This document shows, one piece after another, positions 1 through 9,343 of a DNA stretch of 64,000 bases; position 1 is the stretch's first letter, and the number at the start of each line of letters is the position of its first letter. The notes beneath the pieces were generated by a model. The model was not told where the DNA came from. It did no database searches and saw only the letters and a list, made by a program, of their open reading frames with translations. The DNA is from an uncultured Paracoccaceae bacterium. GTDB lineage: Bacteria; Pseudomonadota; Alphaproteobacteria; Rhodobacterales; Rhodobacteraceae. The DNA lies in contig CANLQK010000002.1 in NCBI GenBank assembly GCA_947493255.1, positions 434,001 through 498,000 of the forward strand. The letters run 5' to 3'. A program made the translations under genes and the position numbers.

Positions 1-816
1 GATGAAGGCCGGATTACGACACTTGGTCGCGGCGGATCTGACACAACGGCAGTGGCATTTGCAGCGGCTTTTGAAGCAGAACGGTGCGATATTTATACTG
101 ATGTTGATGGTGTCTACACGACTGACCCACGGGTTACTGATAAGGCCCGCAAGCTCGACAAGATCGCATTCGAAGAGATGTTGGAACTGGCGTCATTGGG
201 CGCGAAAGTTTTGCAAACGCGATCTGTCGAATTGGCAATGCGGTACAAAGTGCGCCTGCGGGTGCTTAGCTCATTTGAAGAACAATCTGACGAAGCCGGA
301 ACGCTCGTCTGTGCGGAGGAAGAGATTATGGAATCTAACGTCGTGGCCGGTGTGGCCTTCAGCCGTGAAGAAGCAAAAATGACCTTGATTTCTGTGGCAG
401 ACCGCCCTGGGATCGCAGCCTCGATTTTCGGACCGTTGGCCGATGCAGGTGTGAATGTTGATATGATCGTTCAAAACATCAGCGAAGAAGGGCGTACCGA
501 TATGACGTTCTCGTGCCCCATCGATCAGGTGGCGCGTGCGGAAAAAGCGATGGCAGATGCCAAAGCCGCTGGTGACATCAACTTCCATGATCTTTTGGCT
601 GACCAAGAAGTCGCGAAAGTGTCTATCGTTGGGATTGGCATGCGTAGCCATGCGGGTATTGCTGCCAAGATGTTCAAGACGCTTCAGGATGAGGGTGTGA
701 ACATCAAGGTCATCGCAACATCTGAGATCAAGGTCAGTGTACTGATCGATCGCAAGTACATGGAACTTGCGGTTCAGGCGCTTCACGATGCATTTGGTCT
801 TGAGAAAACTACATGA
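1..816 (+). CDS. lysC: Aspartate kinase, C-terminal part (cut by window edge)
   Basis: Aspartokinase phosphorylates L-aspartate, the first step towards lysine, threonine and methionine. The reading frame is open from base 1, so the N-terminal part lies outside the window. The visible part begins in the kinase fold: [12 protein letters not shown] is the aspartate/ATP-binding loop and [13 protein letters not shown] follows. After about residue 110 come two tandem ACT domains, the first around [13 protein letters not shown] and the second around [15 protein letters not shown]. These give allosteric feedback by lysine and/or threonine. The stop overlaps the start of the GNAT gene as ATGA, so the two are translationally coupled. 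Identity is clear; only the 5' end is missing. Confidence 0.96.
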   Translation, partial: DEGRITTLGRGGSDTTAVAFAAAFEAERCDIYTDVDGVYTTDPRVTDKARKLDKIAFEEMLELASLGAKVLQTRSVELAMRYKVRLRVLSSFEEQSDEAGTLVCAEEEIMESNVVAGVAFSREEAKMTLISVADRPGIAASIFGPLADAGVNVDMIVQNISEEGRTDMTFSCPIDQVARAEKAMADAKAAGDINFHDLLADQEVAKVSIVGIGMRSHAGIAAKMFKTLQDEGVNIKVIATSEIKVSVLIDRKYMELAVQALHDAFGLEKTT

Positions 817-1250
817 TCGTTCGCCCTGTTAAGGCGGATGACAAAGAGGCATGGGCTACGCTTTATGCGGCCTATGCGGAATTCTACAACGTACCTCAGA
901 CCTCAGAAATGCGAGACCGTGTTTGGGCATGGCTGAATGACCCGAAACACGAAGTCAGCGGCTTTGTCGCCGATGACGACGGTGCGTTGATCGGGTTTGC
1001 CCATGTTCGTGGATTTGCACGGCCTTTGGCCGCCGCGACAGGGTTGTACTTGGATGATTTGTACGTTTCACCAGATGCACGTGGCACTGGTGCTGGGCCC
1101 GCATTTCTTGAGGCAGCCAAAGGCTTTGCCGCGCGACAGGGACACAGCGTTGTACGCTGGATCACCGCTGCAGATAACTCACGAGCACGTGGGCTATACG
1201 ATAAGCATGCCAAGGCGACCGAATGGGTCACCTACGACATGGACGTTTAA
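813..1250 (+). CDS. GNAT family N-acetyltransferase
   Basis: A 145-residue Gcn5-related acetyltransferase that would transfer an acetyl group from acetyl-CoA to an unknown small amine or protein N terminus in the cytoplasm. The acetyl-CoA loop is seen as [15 protein letters not shown] near residues 90-104. It follows [10 protein letters not shown], the usual beta strand before the pyrophosphate loop, and [17 protein letters not shown] is the typical C-terminal helix. It starts inside the lysC stop codon (ATGA) and its end overlaps the convergent LysR gene by four bases. The substrate cannot be read from the sequence; a link to lysine metabolism is only positional. Confidence 0.85.
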   Translation: MIVRPVKADDKEAWATLYAAYAEFYNVPQTSEMRDRVWAWLNDPKHEVSGFVADDDGALIGFAHVRGFARPLAAATGLYLDDLYVSPDARGTGAGPAFLEAAKGFAARQGHSVVRWITAADNSRARGLYDKHAKATEWVTYDMDV

Positions 1251-2041
1251 CCGGCGGTTTCGTTTATTAAGGTTTCAACAATTCGATCAAGGCAACGGCG
1301 CACCTGCGGCAGGTGCCTGTCTGAGTCGTGGCTGACCACCCATTGATCATGACGTAAGTCTGCGATGTGTCCGGATTGGCGGGCAAGCCTCGGCACAGAG
1401 TCACCAATGAACGTTGGTAATACAGCGCGGGCGACACCCGCGATTGCGAGGTCCAACGCATTTCCTGCATGGGTGACCTCGATCTTTTCACCGGCTTGCT
1501 GAGCAACCCAATTGGCGGATGGTGTTTGGCCCAAGACGTGGACCCAAGTGTTACCCCCACCATAAATGGCGAAATTCACGGGGCCAATTTTTTGCGCTGC
1601 CAGTCCGATCTGGTTCGGGCGCTTGTTCCGCACACCAATCACGACCTCGCGGTGCAAAATATCCAACACCTGGTCTGCAGCGACAAACCGCAATGCCACG
1701 TCATTTTCTGCAATTTTTTGCGCATGTGAACATAGTAACTTCGTTGTCCAAACCCCCGCGGATATCTTCACCCTTTGGAAAGGGCTATCGGGAACCAATT
1801 GTTCCATCTGGCTTGCAATACCTGTTGCCCGTGCGAGTAAGTTCTGGCCTTCGTCCGTTAGGTCATACCCTTTGGCATGGCGGATAAATAAGTCACGCCC
1901 CGTGCTACGTTCTAGAGCCAACATGTGTCGGCCTAACGTCGGGCCGCTTAACCCTGTTTCACCGATTGCACCGGACAGGCCGCCATGATGGGCGACAGCC
2001 AGAAACAGGCGAAGATCGTCCCAATTCATCTGTTCATTCAT
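1247..2041 (-). CDS. LysR family transcriptional regulator
   Basis: A 264-residue LysR-type regulator. The N-terminal winged helix-turn-helix spans about residues 5-65 (WDDLRLFLAVAHHGGLSGA, then GLSGPTLGRHMLALE, the recognition-helix segment). It is followed by a substrate-binding domain that is shorter than the usual 290-310 residue total. It is divergent from the aldo/keto reductase at 2119 with 77 bases between them, so the reductase is the likely target. Its 3' end overlaps the GNAT gene by four bases in convergent orientation. The effector is unknown. Confidence 0.85.
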   Translation of the reverse strand: MNEQMNWDDLRLFLAVAHHGGLSGAIGETGLSGPTLGRHMLALERSTGRDLFIRHAKGYDLTDEGQNLLARATGIASQMEQLVPDSPFQRVKISAGVWTTKLLCSHAQKIAENDVALRFVAADQVLDILHREVVIGVRNKRPNQIGLAAQKIGPVNFAIYGGGNTWVHVLGQTPSANWVAQQAGEKIEVTHAGNALDLAIAGVARAVLPTFIGDSVPRLARQSGHIADLRHDQWVVSHDSDRHLPQVRRCLDRIVETLINETAG

Positions 2042-2094
2042 GAATTGAACGGTACATTATCATTCATTCTTGTCGCAAGCATAACGTGTCATTT

Positions 2095-2106
2095 TGTCTG
2101 TAGACA
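2095..2106. promoter_or_regulatory. Short palindrome in the LysR/reductase divergent spacer
   Basis: TGTCTGTAGACA is a palindrome of two 5-base arms around GT, just upstream of the ACAGGAG ribosome-binding site of the aldo/keto reductase. In a divergent LysR/target spacer it may be part of an operator, but LysR boxes usually fit T-N11-A, which this does not clearly show. Function is inference only. Confidence 0.25.
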
Positions 2107-2118
2107 CAGGAGTTACAG

Positions 2119-3099
2119 ATGACACAGATTGATGATTTACCCCGTATCGGATTGGGATGTTGGCCGCTTAGCGGATCGTTCTACGCTGGAACAAGCCCAT
2201 TGGGGTATGCAAATGCTGACCCTGCAGAAAGTGTGCGTGCACTTCATGCAGCCTATGACCACGGTATCCGAATTTTCGACACGGCAGCGGTTTATGGTGC
2301 CGGTAAGGGCGAACGCTTGTTGCAAAAGGCGTTGAGCGGCCGCGATGTCTTTATTGTCAGCAAGATCGGACTGGATTTCGACGAGGACACCGAGCAACTG
2401 ACTGGGATGAATACCGATCCCGCAGACGTTGTTCCCGCGATTGACCGATGTCTTAACCGACTTGGGCGTGATCATATTGACCTGATGTTGCTGCATCCAA
2501 ACGAAGTAACAATCGAACAGTCACATCCAATTTTTGACGAGATGGAAAAGGCGCGGGAGGCTGGAAAGATCAAGACCTTTGGCTGGAGCACCGATTTCCC
2601 GGACAAAATTTCGGCTCATACGCACCGCGATGGTTTTCGGGCGGTCGAACATGCCATGCATGTTTTCTTTGACGCCAAAGCAGTACGCGATGTGACGACA
2701 CGGGCTGGTTTGGCTGGGTTAGTTCGCTCTCCTCTTGCGATGGGTGTATTGTCTGGGAAATATGTTGGGGGTGCGCAGGTCGGGGTGGACGACGTCCGCA
2801 GTGCATCCACAGAATACAACGACTATTTCGTCGATGGGCAAGTGAACCCAAACTACTTGGCGCGGATCGCAGCGGTACGTGAATTGTTGCAGATTGGTGG
2901 GCGCACTTTGACGCAGGGTGCCTTGTCTTGGTGTTTGGCGGTTGGTCACAACACAATCCCTGTTCCAGGTGCGCGCACGGTGGCGCAGGTCGAAGAAAAC
3001 GCAGCAACCATTGGGTTTGCCCCGTTGCCGGACGCGGTCGTCCACGAAATCGCGGGATTGATCGATCAATCCGGCGGTGGGGATATTCGCGCACGTTAA
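2119..3099 (+). CDS. Aldo/keto reductase (aldose/fucose dehydrogenase-like)
   Basis: A 326-residue NAD(P)-dependent TIM-barrel oxidoreductase. IFDTAAVYGAGKGERLL near residue 53 contains the catalytic Asp and Tyr. SKIGLDF carries the Lys position, and HIDLMLLHPNE has the catalytic His. The C-terminal coenzyme-binding part is seen in NTIPVPGARTVAQVEEN. The N-terminal RIGLGCWPLSG and overall pattern resemble the L-fucose/D-threo-aldose dehydrogenase branch, so an aldose is a plausible substrate. ACAGGAG sits 7 bases before the ATG. The gene is divergent from a LysR regulator that probably controls it. Family is secure; substrate is inferred. Confidence 0.88.
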   Translation: MTQIDDLPRIGLGCWPLSGSFYAGTSPLGYANADPAESVRALHAAYDHGIRIFDTAAVYGAGKGERLLQKALSGRDVFIVSKIGLDFDEDTEQLTGMNTDPADVVPAIDRCLNRLGRDHIDLMLLHPNEVTIEQSHPIFDEMEKAREAGKIKTFGWSTDFPDKISAHTHRDGFRAVEHAMHVFFDAKAVRDVTTRAGLAGLVRSPLAMGVLSGKYVGGAQVGVDDVRSASTEYNDYFVDGQVNPNYLARIAAVRELLQIGGRTLTQGALSWCLAVGHNTIPVPGARTVAQVEENAATIGFAPLPDAVVHEIAGLIDQSGGGDIRAR

Positions 3100-3175
3100 C
3101 GCAACCTTTGCGAATGCAGGATTGCGACCCCCCTCGCGTGCAGCTAGTCTTCTGATTGAGGAAGCAGGGGACAGA

Positions 3176-5416
3176 ATGTCTGAGGGTATTGAGACAGGAA
3201 GCCGCAAATTGCTCGGCCGACTTCGGGATGTCATGGCAAGCGGCGAAGCTGGACAGGAACGTCTGGACAAAATCGTTGGGCTGATCGCCTCTTCGATGCA
3301 GGCCGAAGTGTGTTCGATTTACTTATTTCGCGATGCTGAAACGCTAGAGCTTTGTGCGACCGAAGGGTTACAGCAGGAAGCGGTTCACCAGACACGAATG
3401 CGCCTTGGTGAAGGTTTGGTTGGCCGTGTCGCCAAGACCAAGCGGGTTGTGAACACCGCTGATGCTCCTGCTGCGCGCGGCTTTCGTTATATGCCTGAAA
3501 CAGGCGAAGAACGGTATTCAAGTTTTTGCGGCATTCCCATCCAACGGGTCGGGTCGTCTATGGGCGTGTTGGTGGTTCAAAGCCGCGACGCGAGGGAATA
3601 CACTGCAGACGAGGTCTATGCCCTAGAGGTCGTTGCGATGGTGCTGGCCGAGATGACGGAACTGGGTGCGTTCGTGGGCGAAGGCGCCGCACTGCGCGCC
3701 CGCCATCAAGAGCCTGTTATGTACCGTGGGACCGTTGGCCAAGAAGGTGCCGCTGGCGGAAACGTTTATCTGCACGAACCCCGCGTTGTAGTGACAAACG
3801 TTATTGCTGATGATCCAGACGTGGAATTGAAACGGCTTCGCACTGCAGTTGATGAGTTGCGTATTTCTGTCGACGAAATGTTAACCCAAACTAAGACTGT
3901 AGACGCCGATCAAAAACAGGTTTTAGAAGCCTACCGTATGTTTGCAAATTCACGCGGGTGGATGAAGCGGATGGAAGCGGACATTGCTCAGGGTCTTTCT
4001 GCTGAAGCGGCAGTTGAAAAAGAACAATCGTTGGCCCGTAACCGGATGGGGCAAGCGGACAGCTACTTGCGTGACCGGCTACATGATCTTGATGATCTGT
4101 CGAACCGATTGTTAAGGATTTTGACAGGGCAGGGCGCTGATACAGGCGCCGAGATGCCCGAAAACCCTGTGCTTGTCGCCCGAAACATTGGGCCAGGTGA
4201 ACTGCTGGAGTATGGCAAGACACTGAAAGGGATTGTGCTAGAGGAAGGATCTGTTGGCAGCCACGCCGCGATCGTTGCACGGGCGTGGGCCATTCCATTG
4301 GTCATTCACGCCAATGGCGTAATAACGGAAGCATTGAATGGCGATACTATCCTTGTGGATGGCGAACAAGGCATCGTTCACTTGCGCCCAGATGAACAAG
4401 TTCAATCGGCATTCCGAGACAAGATTGCTATGCAAACCGAGGCGCAGGCGCGCTATGCTAGTTTGCGTGATGTTCCGGCCGTGTCGCAATGTGGCGAAGT
4501 CGTTTCGTTGCAGATGAATGCAGGGTTGATGGCGGATCTGCCGTCATTAGAAAATTCTGGTGCCGAGGGTGTTGGGTTATTCCGCACTGAGTTGCAGTTC
4601 TTGGTGCGTAGCCAGATGCCTAAACGAGCTGAATTATCCGCGCTGTATGCGCGTGTAATGGATGCAGCCCAAGGAAAACGGGTGGCGTTCCGGACGCTCG
4701 ATATCGGGTCAGACAAAGTACTGACCTATATGAAACCCAACGATGAACCCAACCCAGCGATGGGGTGGCGCGCAATTCGTGTTGGGTTGGAGAAGCCCGG
4801 CGTGTTGCGGATGCAGCTGCAGGCGTTGATCCGTGCGGCAAACGGGCGGCATCTAACAGTGATGTTCCCATTTGTTGCGCAGCTTGAGGAATTCCGGTCA
4901 GCACGGGCTGAGTTTAACAAAGCAATGGACCGCGAACGCAAATTGGGCCACCCGCTGCCGTCCAAGGTCGAAATCGGGGCGATGCTGGAAACTCCCAGCC
5001 TTGCATATGCACCGGATGTGTTTTTCCAAGAGGTCGATTTCATTTCGATTGGGGGCAACGACCTTAAACAGTTTTTCTTTGCAGCGGATCGCGAAAACGA
5101 ACGTGTACGCCGCCGTTATGACACGCTAAACGTTAGTTTTTTGACCTTCCTCGAACAGCTGATCACACGCTGCCAAACACATAATACGCCAGTAAGTTTT
5201 TGTGGTGAGGACGCAGGTCGTCCGATTGAGGCCGTTGTCTTTGCAGCGCTCGGTATGCGGAGTTTATCCATGCGCCCAGCATCGATTGGGCCGGTGAAAC
5301 ATTTGTTGCGGCGATTGAATTTGACCGACCTGAAAGCCGTGATTGATGAAGCCCGTGATCGCGGAGATCAGTCGGTGCGCGGCGCTGTCAACGAATGGCT
5401 AAGGGCCAGAGTTTAG
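3176..5416 (+). CDS. ptsP: Phosphoenolpyruvate--protein phosphotransferase PtsP (EI-Ntr)
   Basis: First phosphotransferase of the nitrogen-type PTS: it autophosphorylates on histidine from phosphoenolpyruvate and passes phosphate to NPr and EIIA-Ntr. Order: N-terminal GAF sensor domain (about residues 20-165), a helical NPr-binding region, the mobile domain with active His in GSVGSHAAIVARA, and the PEP-binding TIM barrel (TLDIGSDK, EIGAMLETPS, ISIGGNDLKQ, and the catalytic Cys in SFCGEDAGRP). The frame is open back to a GTG at 3077, but the ATG at 3176 has AGGGG just upstream and begins with the family's conserved SEGIETGSRKLL. This gives 746 residues, as usual. The end overlaps the convergent EcsC gene by four bases. 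Confidence 0.95.
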   Translation: MSEGIETGSRKLLGRLRDVMASGEAGQERLDKIVGLIASSMQAEVCSIYLFRDAETLELCATEGLQQEAVHQTRMRLGEGLVGRVAKTKRVVNTADAPAARGFRYMPETGEERYSSFCGIPIQRVGSSMGVLVVQSRDAREYTADEVYALEVVAMVLAEMTELGAFVGEGAALRARHQEPVMYRGTVGQEGAAGGNVYLHEPRVVVTNVIADDPDVELKRLRTAVDELRISVDEMLTQTKTVDADQKQVLEAYRMFANSRGWMKRMEADIAQGLSAEAAVEKEQSLARNRMGQADSYLRDRLHDLDDLSNRLLRILTGQGADTGAEMPENPVLVARNIGPGELLEYGKTLKGIVLEEGSVGSHAAIVARAWAIPLVIHANGVITEALNGDTILVDGEQGIVHLRPDEQVQSAFRDKIAMQTEAQARYASLRDVPAVSQCGEVVSLQMNAGLMADLPSLENSGAEGVGLFRTELQFLVRSQMPKRAELSALYARVMDAAQGKRVAFRTLDIGSDKVLTYMKPNDEPNPAMGWRAIRVGLEKPGVLRMQLQALIRAANGRHLTVMFPFVAQLEEFRSARAEFNKAMDRERKLGHPLPSKVEIGAMLETPSLAYAPDVFFQEVDFISIGGNDLKQFFFAADRENERVRRRYDTLNVSFLTFLEQLITRCQTHNTPVSFCGEDAGRPIEAVVFAALGMRSLSMRPASIGPVKHLLRRLNLTDLKAVIDEARDRGDQSVRGAVNEWLRARV

Positions 5417-6243
5417 TCGAAATTTGACGGTTTGGCCGCTTTTAGCAATGGGCTTTGTAGTCTCACCAGCGCTTCCGTGTAGGCATCTGAGACAGCATCG
5501 GCCCCATGTTCGCGCGCCAATTGGCGTAATCCAAAATGCACATGTGCGATGTCGGTGTAATAGCTGACAAATGTGAAATTTGTTCCCGCACCCGCCGCAG
5601 CCCCAAGAATCGGGATCGTTTGGCTTGCTAGTTTTTGCCCTAATACGGTGGCGAATTGAGGTGCGACTTTATTGATCAAGGTGTTGATGGCCGTGCCCGA
5701 AATGCTAATTCGCGCGCCGATAAAGCTTGTATCGATACCATCGTCGGCATCGCCCGGACCACCTTTTCCAAAAACTTGTAAACACTGGGCGCGCGTGTCC
5801 GTTGATGTTGGGTCTTCACCATAATGAGCCGCAATTTGCTGAACCGCACGGAAGATTACCGTTGTTGCCAACGGTAATTCGACAAGTGCTGTTGGTAGGC
5901 CACCCAACCCACCGAATGCACCCGAGACGGAGGCCAATGCTTTATGTGCTCGGTCGCTGGCCACATAGCGTCCAAGATAGCCGTGTGTTCGACCCGCTGC
6001 GTCGTAGCTAGCACGAAGACCGCGCGTTGCGGCTGCATCAAGACGTTTACGGTGACGTTCTGGCAACATTTTCATGCCGTCTTCAACCTGCCCACCCACA
6101 AATGAAACGACCTGCATGAGAACGCCAGTGGCGTTGTGTTGTCGGTGCGCAAATGCTTCGATCTTGGCACGTGCCTGCGGGGTGAGCGGCACCGGTCTTG
6201 GGGCCTGATTTTGGTTTATTGTCGTTTCTGGATCAGCATTCAT
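5413..6243 (-). CDS. EcsC family protein
   Basis: A 276-residue protein of the EcsC family, whose members are linked to ABC exporter function or secretion in Bacillus but have no settled biochemical role. It contains small-residue-rich hydrophobic stretches (SVSGAFGGLGGLPTALVELP near residue 108; IPILGAAAGAGTNF near 212) typical of the family, and a charged N-terminal third. It lies 31 bases downstream of the GNAT gene on the same strand, so the two may be co-transcribed. Its end overlaps ptsP by four bases in convergent orientation. Confidence 0.8.
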   Translation of the reverse strand: MNADPETTINQNQAPRPVPLTPQARAKIEAFAHRQHNATGVLMQVVSFVGGQVEDGMKMLPERHRKRLDAAATRGLRASYDAAGRTHGYLGRYVASDRAHKALASVSGAFGGLGGLPTALVELPLATTVIFRAVQQIAAHYGEDPTSTDTRAQCLQVFGKGGPGDADDGIDTSFIGARISISGTAINTLINKVAPQFATVLGQKLASQTIPILGAAAGAGTNFTFVSYYTDIAHVHFGLRQLAREHGADAVSDAYTEALVRLQSPLLKAAKPSNFD

Positions 6244-6274
6244 ACGACAAATATGGGGAGGAGTGGGGTGGTTT

Positions 6275-6748
6275 TCAATCTAGACGTTTGCGAACACGGC
6301 CGCGAACACCTGCCCATGCCCCAAACCCGAGTACCCGATCCGGGTTGGTTGGGGGCGGCATAACCACTCCGTTCAAAGGCTTAAAACCGAACCGCTGATA
6401 ATATGGTGCATCGCCAACAAGCAACACGCGGGGCCAGCCGGCAGACGCTGCCCGTTCCAAAACATCCCGTATCATCAACCCCCCTAGGCCTTCGCCTTGC
6501 CGGGTAGGGTGGACCGCCACCGGACCGAGTAGCAATGCGTCATTGGCTTCGATGCGGATGGGCCAACACCGAATTGCGCCGCCGACCGCGCCTTCGGCCG
6601 AGCGAACAACCCGACAAAAACCAGGGACCGGGGGGACTTCATCTCGTAATCGATAGGAAGATAACGCTTTGCGGCCGGGGGCAAAGCACAAGTCGTAAAG
6701 GGCTTCGATCTCCCACCAGTCGTCAGTTGTTTCGGGTGTCAGTTCCAT
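6275..6748 (-). CDS. GNAT family N-acetyltransferase (YhbS-like)
   Basis: A 157-residue acetyltransferase. The acetyl-CoA site is VHPTRQGEGLGGLMIRDVL near residues 77-95, preceded by the beta strand LLLGPVAV. LVGDAPYYQRFGFKPL is the signature of the YhbS-like branch. The frame continues upstream to 6805, but the ATG at 6748 (MELTPET) is preferred because the longer version would run into the divergent flavin reductase leader. The start lies only 70 bases from the divergent reductase start. Substrate unknown. Confidence 0.82.
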   Translation of the reverse strand: MELTPETTDDWWEIEALYDLCFAPGRKALSSYRLRDEVPPVPGFCRVVRSAEGAVGGAIRCWPIRIEANDALLLGPVAVHPTRQGEGLGGLMIRDVLERAASAGWPRVLLVGDAPYYQRFGFKPLNGVVMPPPTNPDRVLGFGAWAGVRGRVRKRLD

Positions 6749-6818
6749 GACACTGTTTTCCGCATGTTTTGCTTTCAATGCAAACAGGTTATGCAAATCG
6801 AGCAAACAGGAGATCGCG

Positions 6819-7424
6819 ATGTTTTACGAACCAAAGGACGGACATGGGTTGCCCCACAACCCATTCAACGCGGTGGTTACGCCACGCCCGATTGGGTGGA
6901 TTTCAACCCGCGGCGCGGATGGTTCCGACAATTTGGCCCCATATTCGTTTTTTAATGCCGTTGCATACGTGCCGCCGCAGGTAATGTTTGCGTCGACATC
7001 GGCCAAGGATGACCGAGGAGATACGAAAGACAGTGTGGCCAATATTCGCGAAACGGGCGTCTTTACCGTGAACATCGTAGAGTATGCCATGCGCGATGCA
7101 ATGAACCGGACCAGCGGCCCTTGGGGGCGCGAGGTGAATGAATTTGCGGATGCAGGGATCGACAAGGCTCAATGTGAGACTATCAATTGCGGTTACGTCT
7201 CAGGCGCTCCGGCCGCATTGGAATGTCGGATGACCCAGATTGTAAAGATTGAAGGAGAGCACAATTTCGTTGTCTTCGGCGAAGTGACTGGCGTGCATCT
7301 GCGAGACGATTGTATCATCGACGGGATGTTTGATGTGACGACATTCCAGCCGGTCGCGCGGTTGGGGTACAAAGACTATTCAGCGGTACGTGAGGTCTTT
7401 AGCCTGACGCGCCCTGAAGAATGA
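6819..7424 (+). CDS. Flavin reductase-like (FMN-binding) domain protein
   Basis: A 201-residue protein of the flavin reductase-like split-barrel fold. The N terminus has VVTPRPIGWISTRGADG followed by NLAPYSFFNAVAYVPP, the FMN-binding segments of this family. NIRETGVFTVNIV and GLxx-type segments follow. It probably uses NAD(P)H to reduce FMN or handles a flavin-dependent oxygenation. The ATG at 6819 is chosen over an upstream in-frame start because CAGGAG lies 7 bases before it and the family begins here. The gene is followed by an inverted repeat (7427-7477). Confidence 0.85.
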   Translation: MFYEPKDGHGLPHNPFNAVVTPRPIGWISTRGADGSDNLAPYSFFNAVAYVPPQVMFASTSAKDDRGDTKDSVANIRETGVFTVNIVEYAMRDAMNRTSGPWGREVNEFADAGIDKAQCETINCGYVSGAPAALECRMTQIVKIEGEHNFVVFGEVTGVHLRDDCIIDGMFDVTTFQPVARLGYKDYSAVREVFSLTRPEE

Positions 7425-7426
7425 CA

Positions 7427-7477
7427 GGGGGCGACGCTGTTTGAGCCCCAGTCTTAACTGTGGCTCAAAGGCGCCCC
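7427..7477. terminator. Stem-loop between convergent flavin reductase and SulP genes
   Basis: TTTGAGCC at 7440-7447 pairs with GGCTCAAA at 7462-7469, and outer GGGGCG/CGCCCC bases extend the stem. It sits in the 69-base gap between two convergent stop codons. There is no long T-tract, so it is a candidate bidirectional terminator rather than a sure one. Confidence 0.5.
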
Positions 7478-7493
7478 GCCCCCCGTCCCAATA

Positions 7494-9119
7494 TTAGTGA
7501 CCGCCGATAATTCCGGTGCGGACCGAATAGTCCACGGCGATTTCGTAATCTGGGTCATCGTCGCTATCCACGACAAGGTGTCCGGCCTTTGAAAGCAGGG
7601 AATGACAGTCGCGGGTCAGGTGACGCAATTGAATTGCTTTGCCTTGCTCTTCGTACTTTGCAGCAACATTTTCGATGGCTTGCAGAGCAGATTGGTCAGC
7701 AACGCGTGACCCTTCAAAGTCGATAATGACAGATTTGGGATCGTCTTTAACTTCGAACAGTTCGACAAAACCGTCGGCGGACCCAAAGAACAATGGGCCA
7801 TTGATTTTGTAGACCTTTGCCCCATCGGGAGTGATGTCTGTCGACGCGTAAATCCGTTTTGCATTGGACCAAGCGTAGGCAAGGGCCGATACGATCACGC
7901 CGACAACAACTGCGGTTGCCAAGTCTGTCATAACTGTAACGACAGTTACCAACACAATTACGAACGCATCAGTTAACGGGACCTTGGTCATGATTTTGAA
8001 CGAGTTCCACGCGAAGGTACCGATCACGACCATGAACATCACACCAACCAAGGCAGCGAGTGGGATCTTTTCGATCAGGCCGGATGCAAACAGGATGAAA
8101 GCGAGCAGGAACAATGCCGCGACGGTGCCGGCGATGCGGGTGCGGCCGCCAGATTTAACATTGATCATAGATTGACCGATCATCGCACAGCCACCCATGC
8201 CGCCGAAGAAACCTGTGACCGTATTCGCGACACCTTGGGCAATACATTCTTGCGATGCACCACCACGTTTGCCGACGATTTCGCCCACAAGATTCAGCGT
8301 TAGCAAACTTTCGATAAGGCCAATTGCGGCCAAGATGAAAGCATATGGGGCGATGATATAAAGCGTTTCCAGTGTGAATGGGACCGACGGAATGTGGAAC
8401 GGAGGCAGGCCGCCTTCGATGCTTGCTAGGTCGCCAACAAGTGGGACGTCTAGCCCAAGGCCAATCACGATAGCTGCGACAATTCCAATCCCTGCCAGTG
8501 GGGCCGGAATGATTTTGGTAACGCGAGGCCAAACCCAGATAATAGCCATAGTTAGAGCGGTTAGAGCCAGCATGAGATACAACTTAGAACCTGACAGCCA
8601 TTCACCTGCTGCTACTCCATGACCGCCGCCTTCAGCAGTGCCGGGCACCTGAAACTGACCAAGTTGGGCTAGGAAAATAACGATGGCCAACCCGTTCACA
8701 AACCCCAACATAACGGGGTGTGGGACAAGGCGAATAAACTTGCCCCAGTGCATGAAACCAACGACCAATTGAATGAGTCCCATAAGCACAACCGTTGCGA
8801 AAAGATATTCGACACCGTGTTGGGCGACCAAAGCCACCATAACCACTGCCAGAGCGCCAGTCGCACCCGAGATCATTCCAGGGCGACCGCCTATCAACGC
8901 TGTGATCAAACCAACAATGAATGCAGCATAAAGCCCGACGAGGGGTTCCACACCGGCGACAAAAGCGAAGGCCACCGCTTCGGGGACCAATGCCAAAGCG
9001 ACTGTCAGTCCTGACAGCACTTCGATGCGCAATCGATCGGGTGTTAGGTTTTTGGAGGAAGGTTTCAGATCGGCGTCTTCAAGACGACCAACGAGAGAAG
9101 CGAACATGGATTGACGCAC
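7494..9119 (-). CDS. SulP family inorganic anion transporter with STAS domain
   Basis: A 541-residue SLC26/SulP transporter for an anion such as sulfate or bicarbonate. The N-terminal half has 10-14 hydrophobic segments in the inner membrane, with the family pattern LSGLTVALALVPEAVAFAFV near residue 34, ISGATGALAVV near 84 and QSMINVKSGGRTRIAGTVAA near 318. The C-terminal STAS regulatory domain runs from about residue 435 (GPLFFGSADGFVELF, then VIIDFEGSRVADQSALQAIE). It is monocistronic, convergent with the flavin reductase and divergent from mtnP. Which anion is carried cannot be read from the sequence; no carbonic anhydrase gene is adjacent. Confidence 0.9.
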   Translation of the reverse strand: MRQSMFASLVGRLEDADLKPSSKNLTPDRLRIEVLSGLTVALALVPEAVAFAFVAGVEPLVGLYAAFIVGLITALIGGRPGMISGATGALAVVMVALVAQHGVEYLFATVVLMGLIQLVVGFMHWGKFIRLVPHPVMLGFVNGLAIVIFLAQLGQFQVPGTAEGGGHGVAAGEWLSGSKLYLMLALTALTMAIIWVWPRVTKIIPAPLAGIGIVAAIVIGLGLDVPLVGDLASIEGGLPPFHIPSVPFTLETLYIIAPYAFILAAIGLIESLLTLNLVGEIVGKRGGASQECIAQGVANTVTGFFGGMGGCAMIGQSMINVKSGGRTRIAGTVAALFLLAFILFASGLIEKIPLAALVGVMFMVVIGTFAWNSFKIMTKVPLTDAFVIVLVTVVTVMTDLATAVVVGVIVSALAYAWSNAKRIYASTDITPDGAKVYKINGPLFFGSADGFVELFEVKDDPKSVIIDFEGSRVADQSALQAIENVAAKYEEQGKAIQLRHLTRDCHSLLSKAGHLVVDSDDDPDYEIAVDYSVRTGIIGGH

Positions 9120-9343
9120 GGGATGGCACCTAACGGTTTGGGAGTGTTGCGCGCCGTGTACCGGAGGCGGTGGCTTGTGTCACCCCCGCAGGTCTACAGC
9201 TTTGCCCTGCATTGGCCGATGTTGTCCGAATGTCGCCCTAAGCCGATCAATGTGTGGTGTTTTTCTTCGCTTAACGCCCAAATTTGGGGACTTCACAATC
9301 AAGGTTAATCGCGTCAAGGTTGTTCGGCAATGCGAGGGGAACG

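Noticed and set aside
3077-3175. Extension of ptsP to a GTG at 3077
   Set aside because: It overlaps the aldo/keto reductase, lacks a ribosome-binding site and adds residues the family does not have; ATG 3176 has AGGGG and the conserved start.
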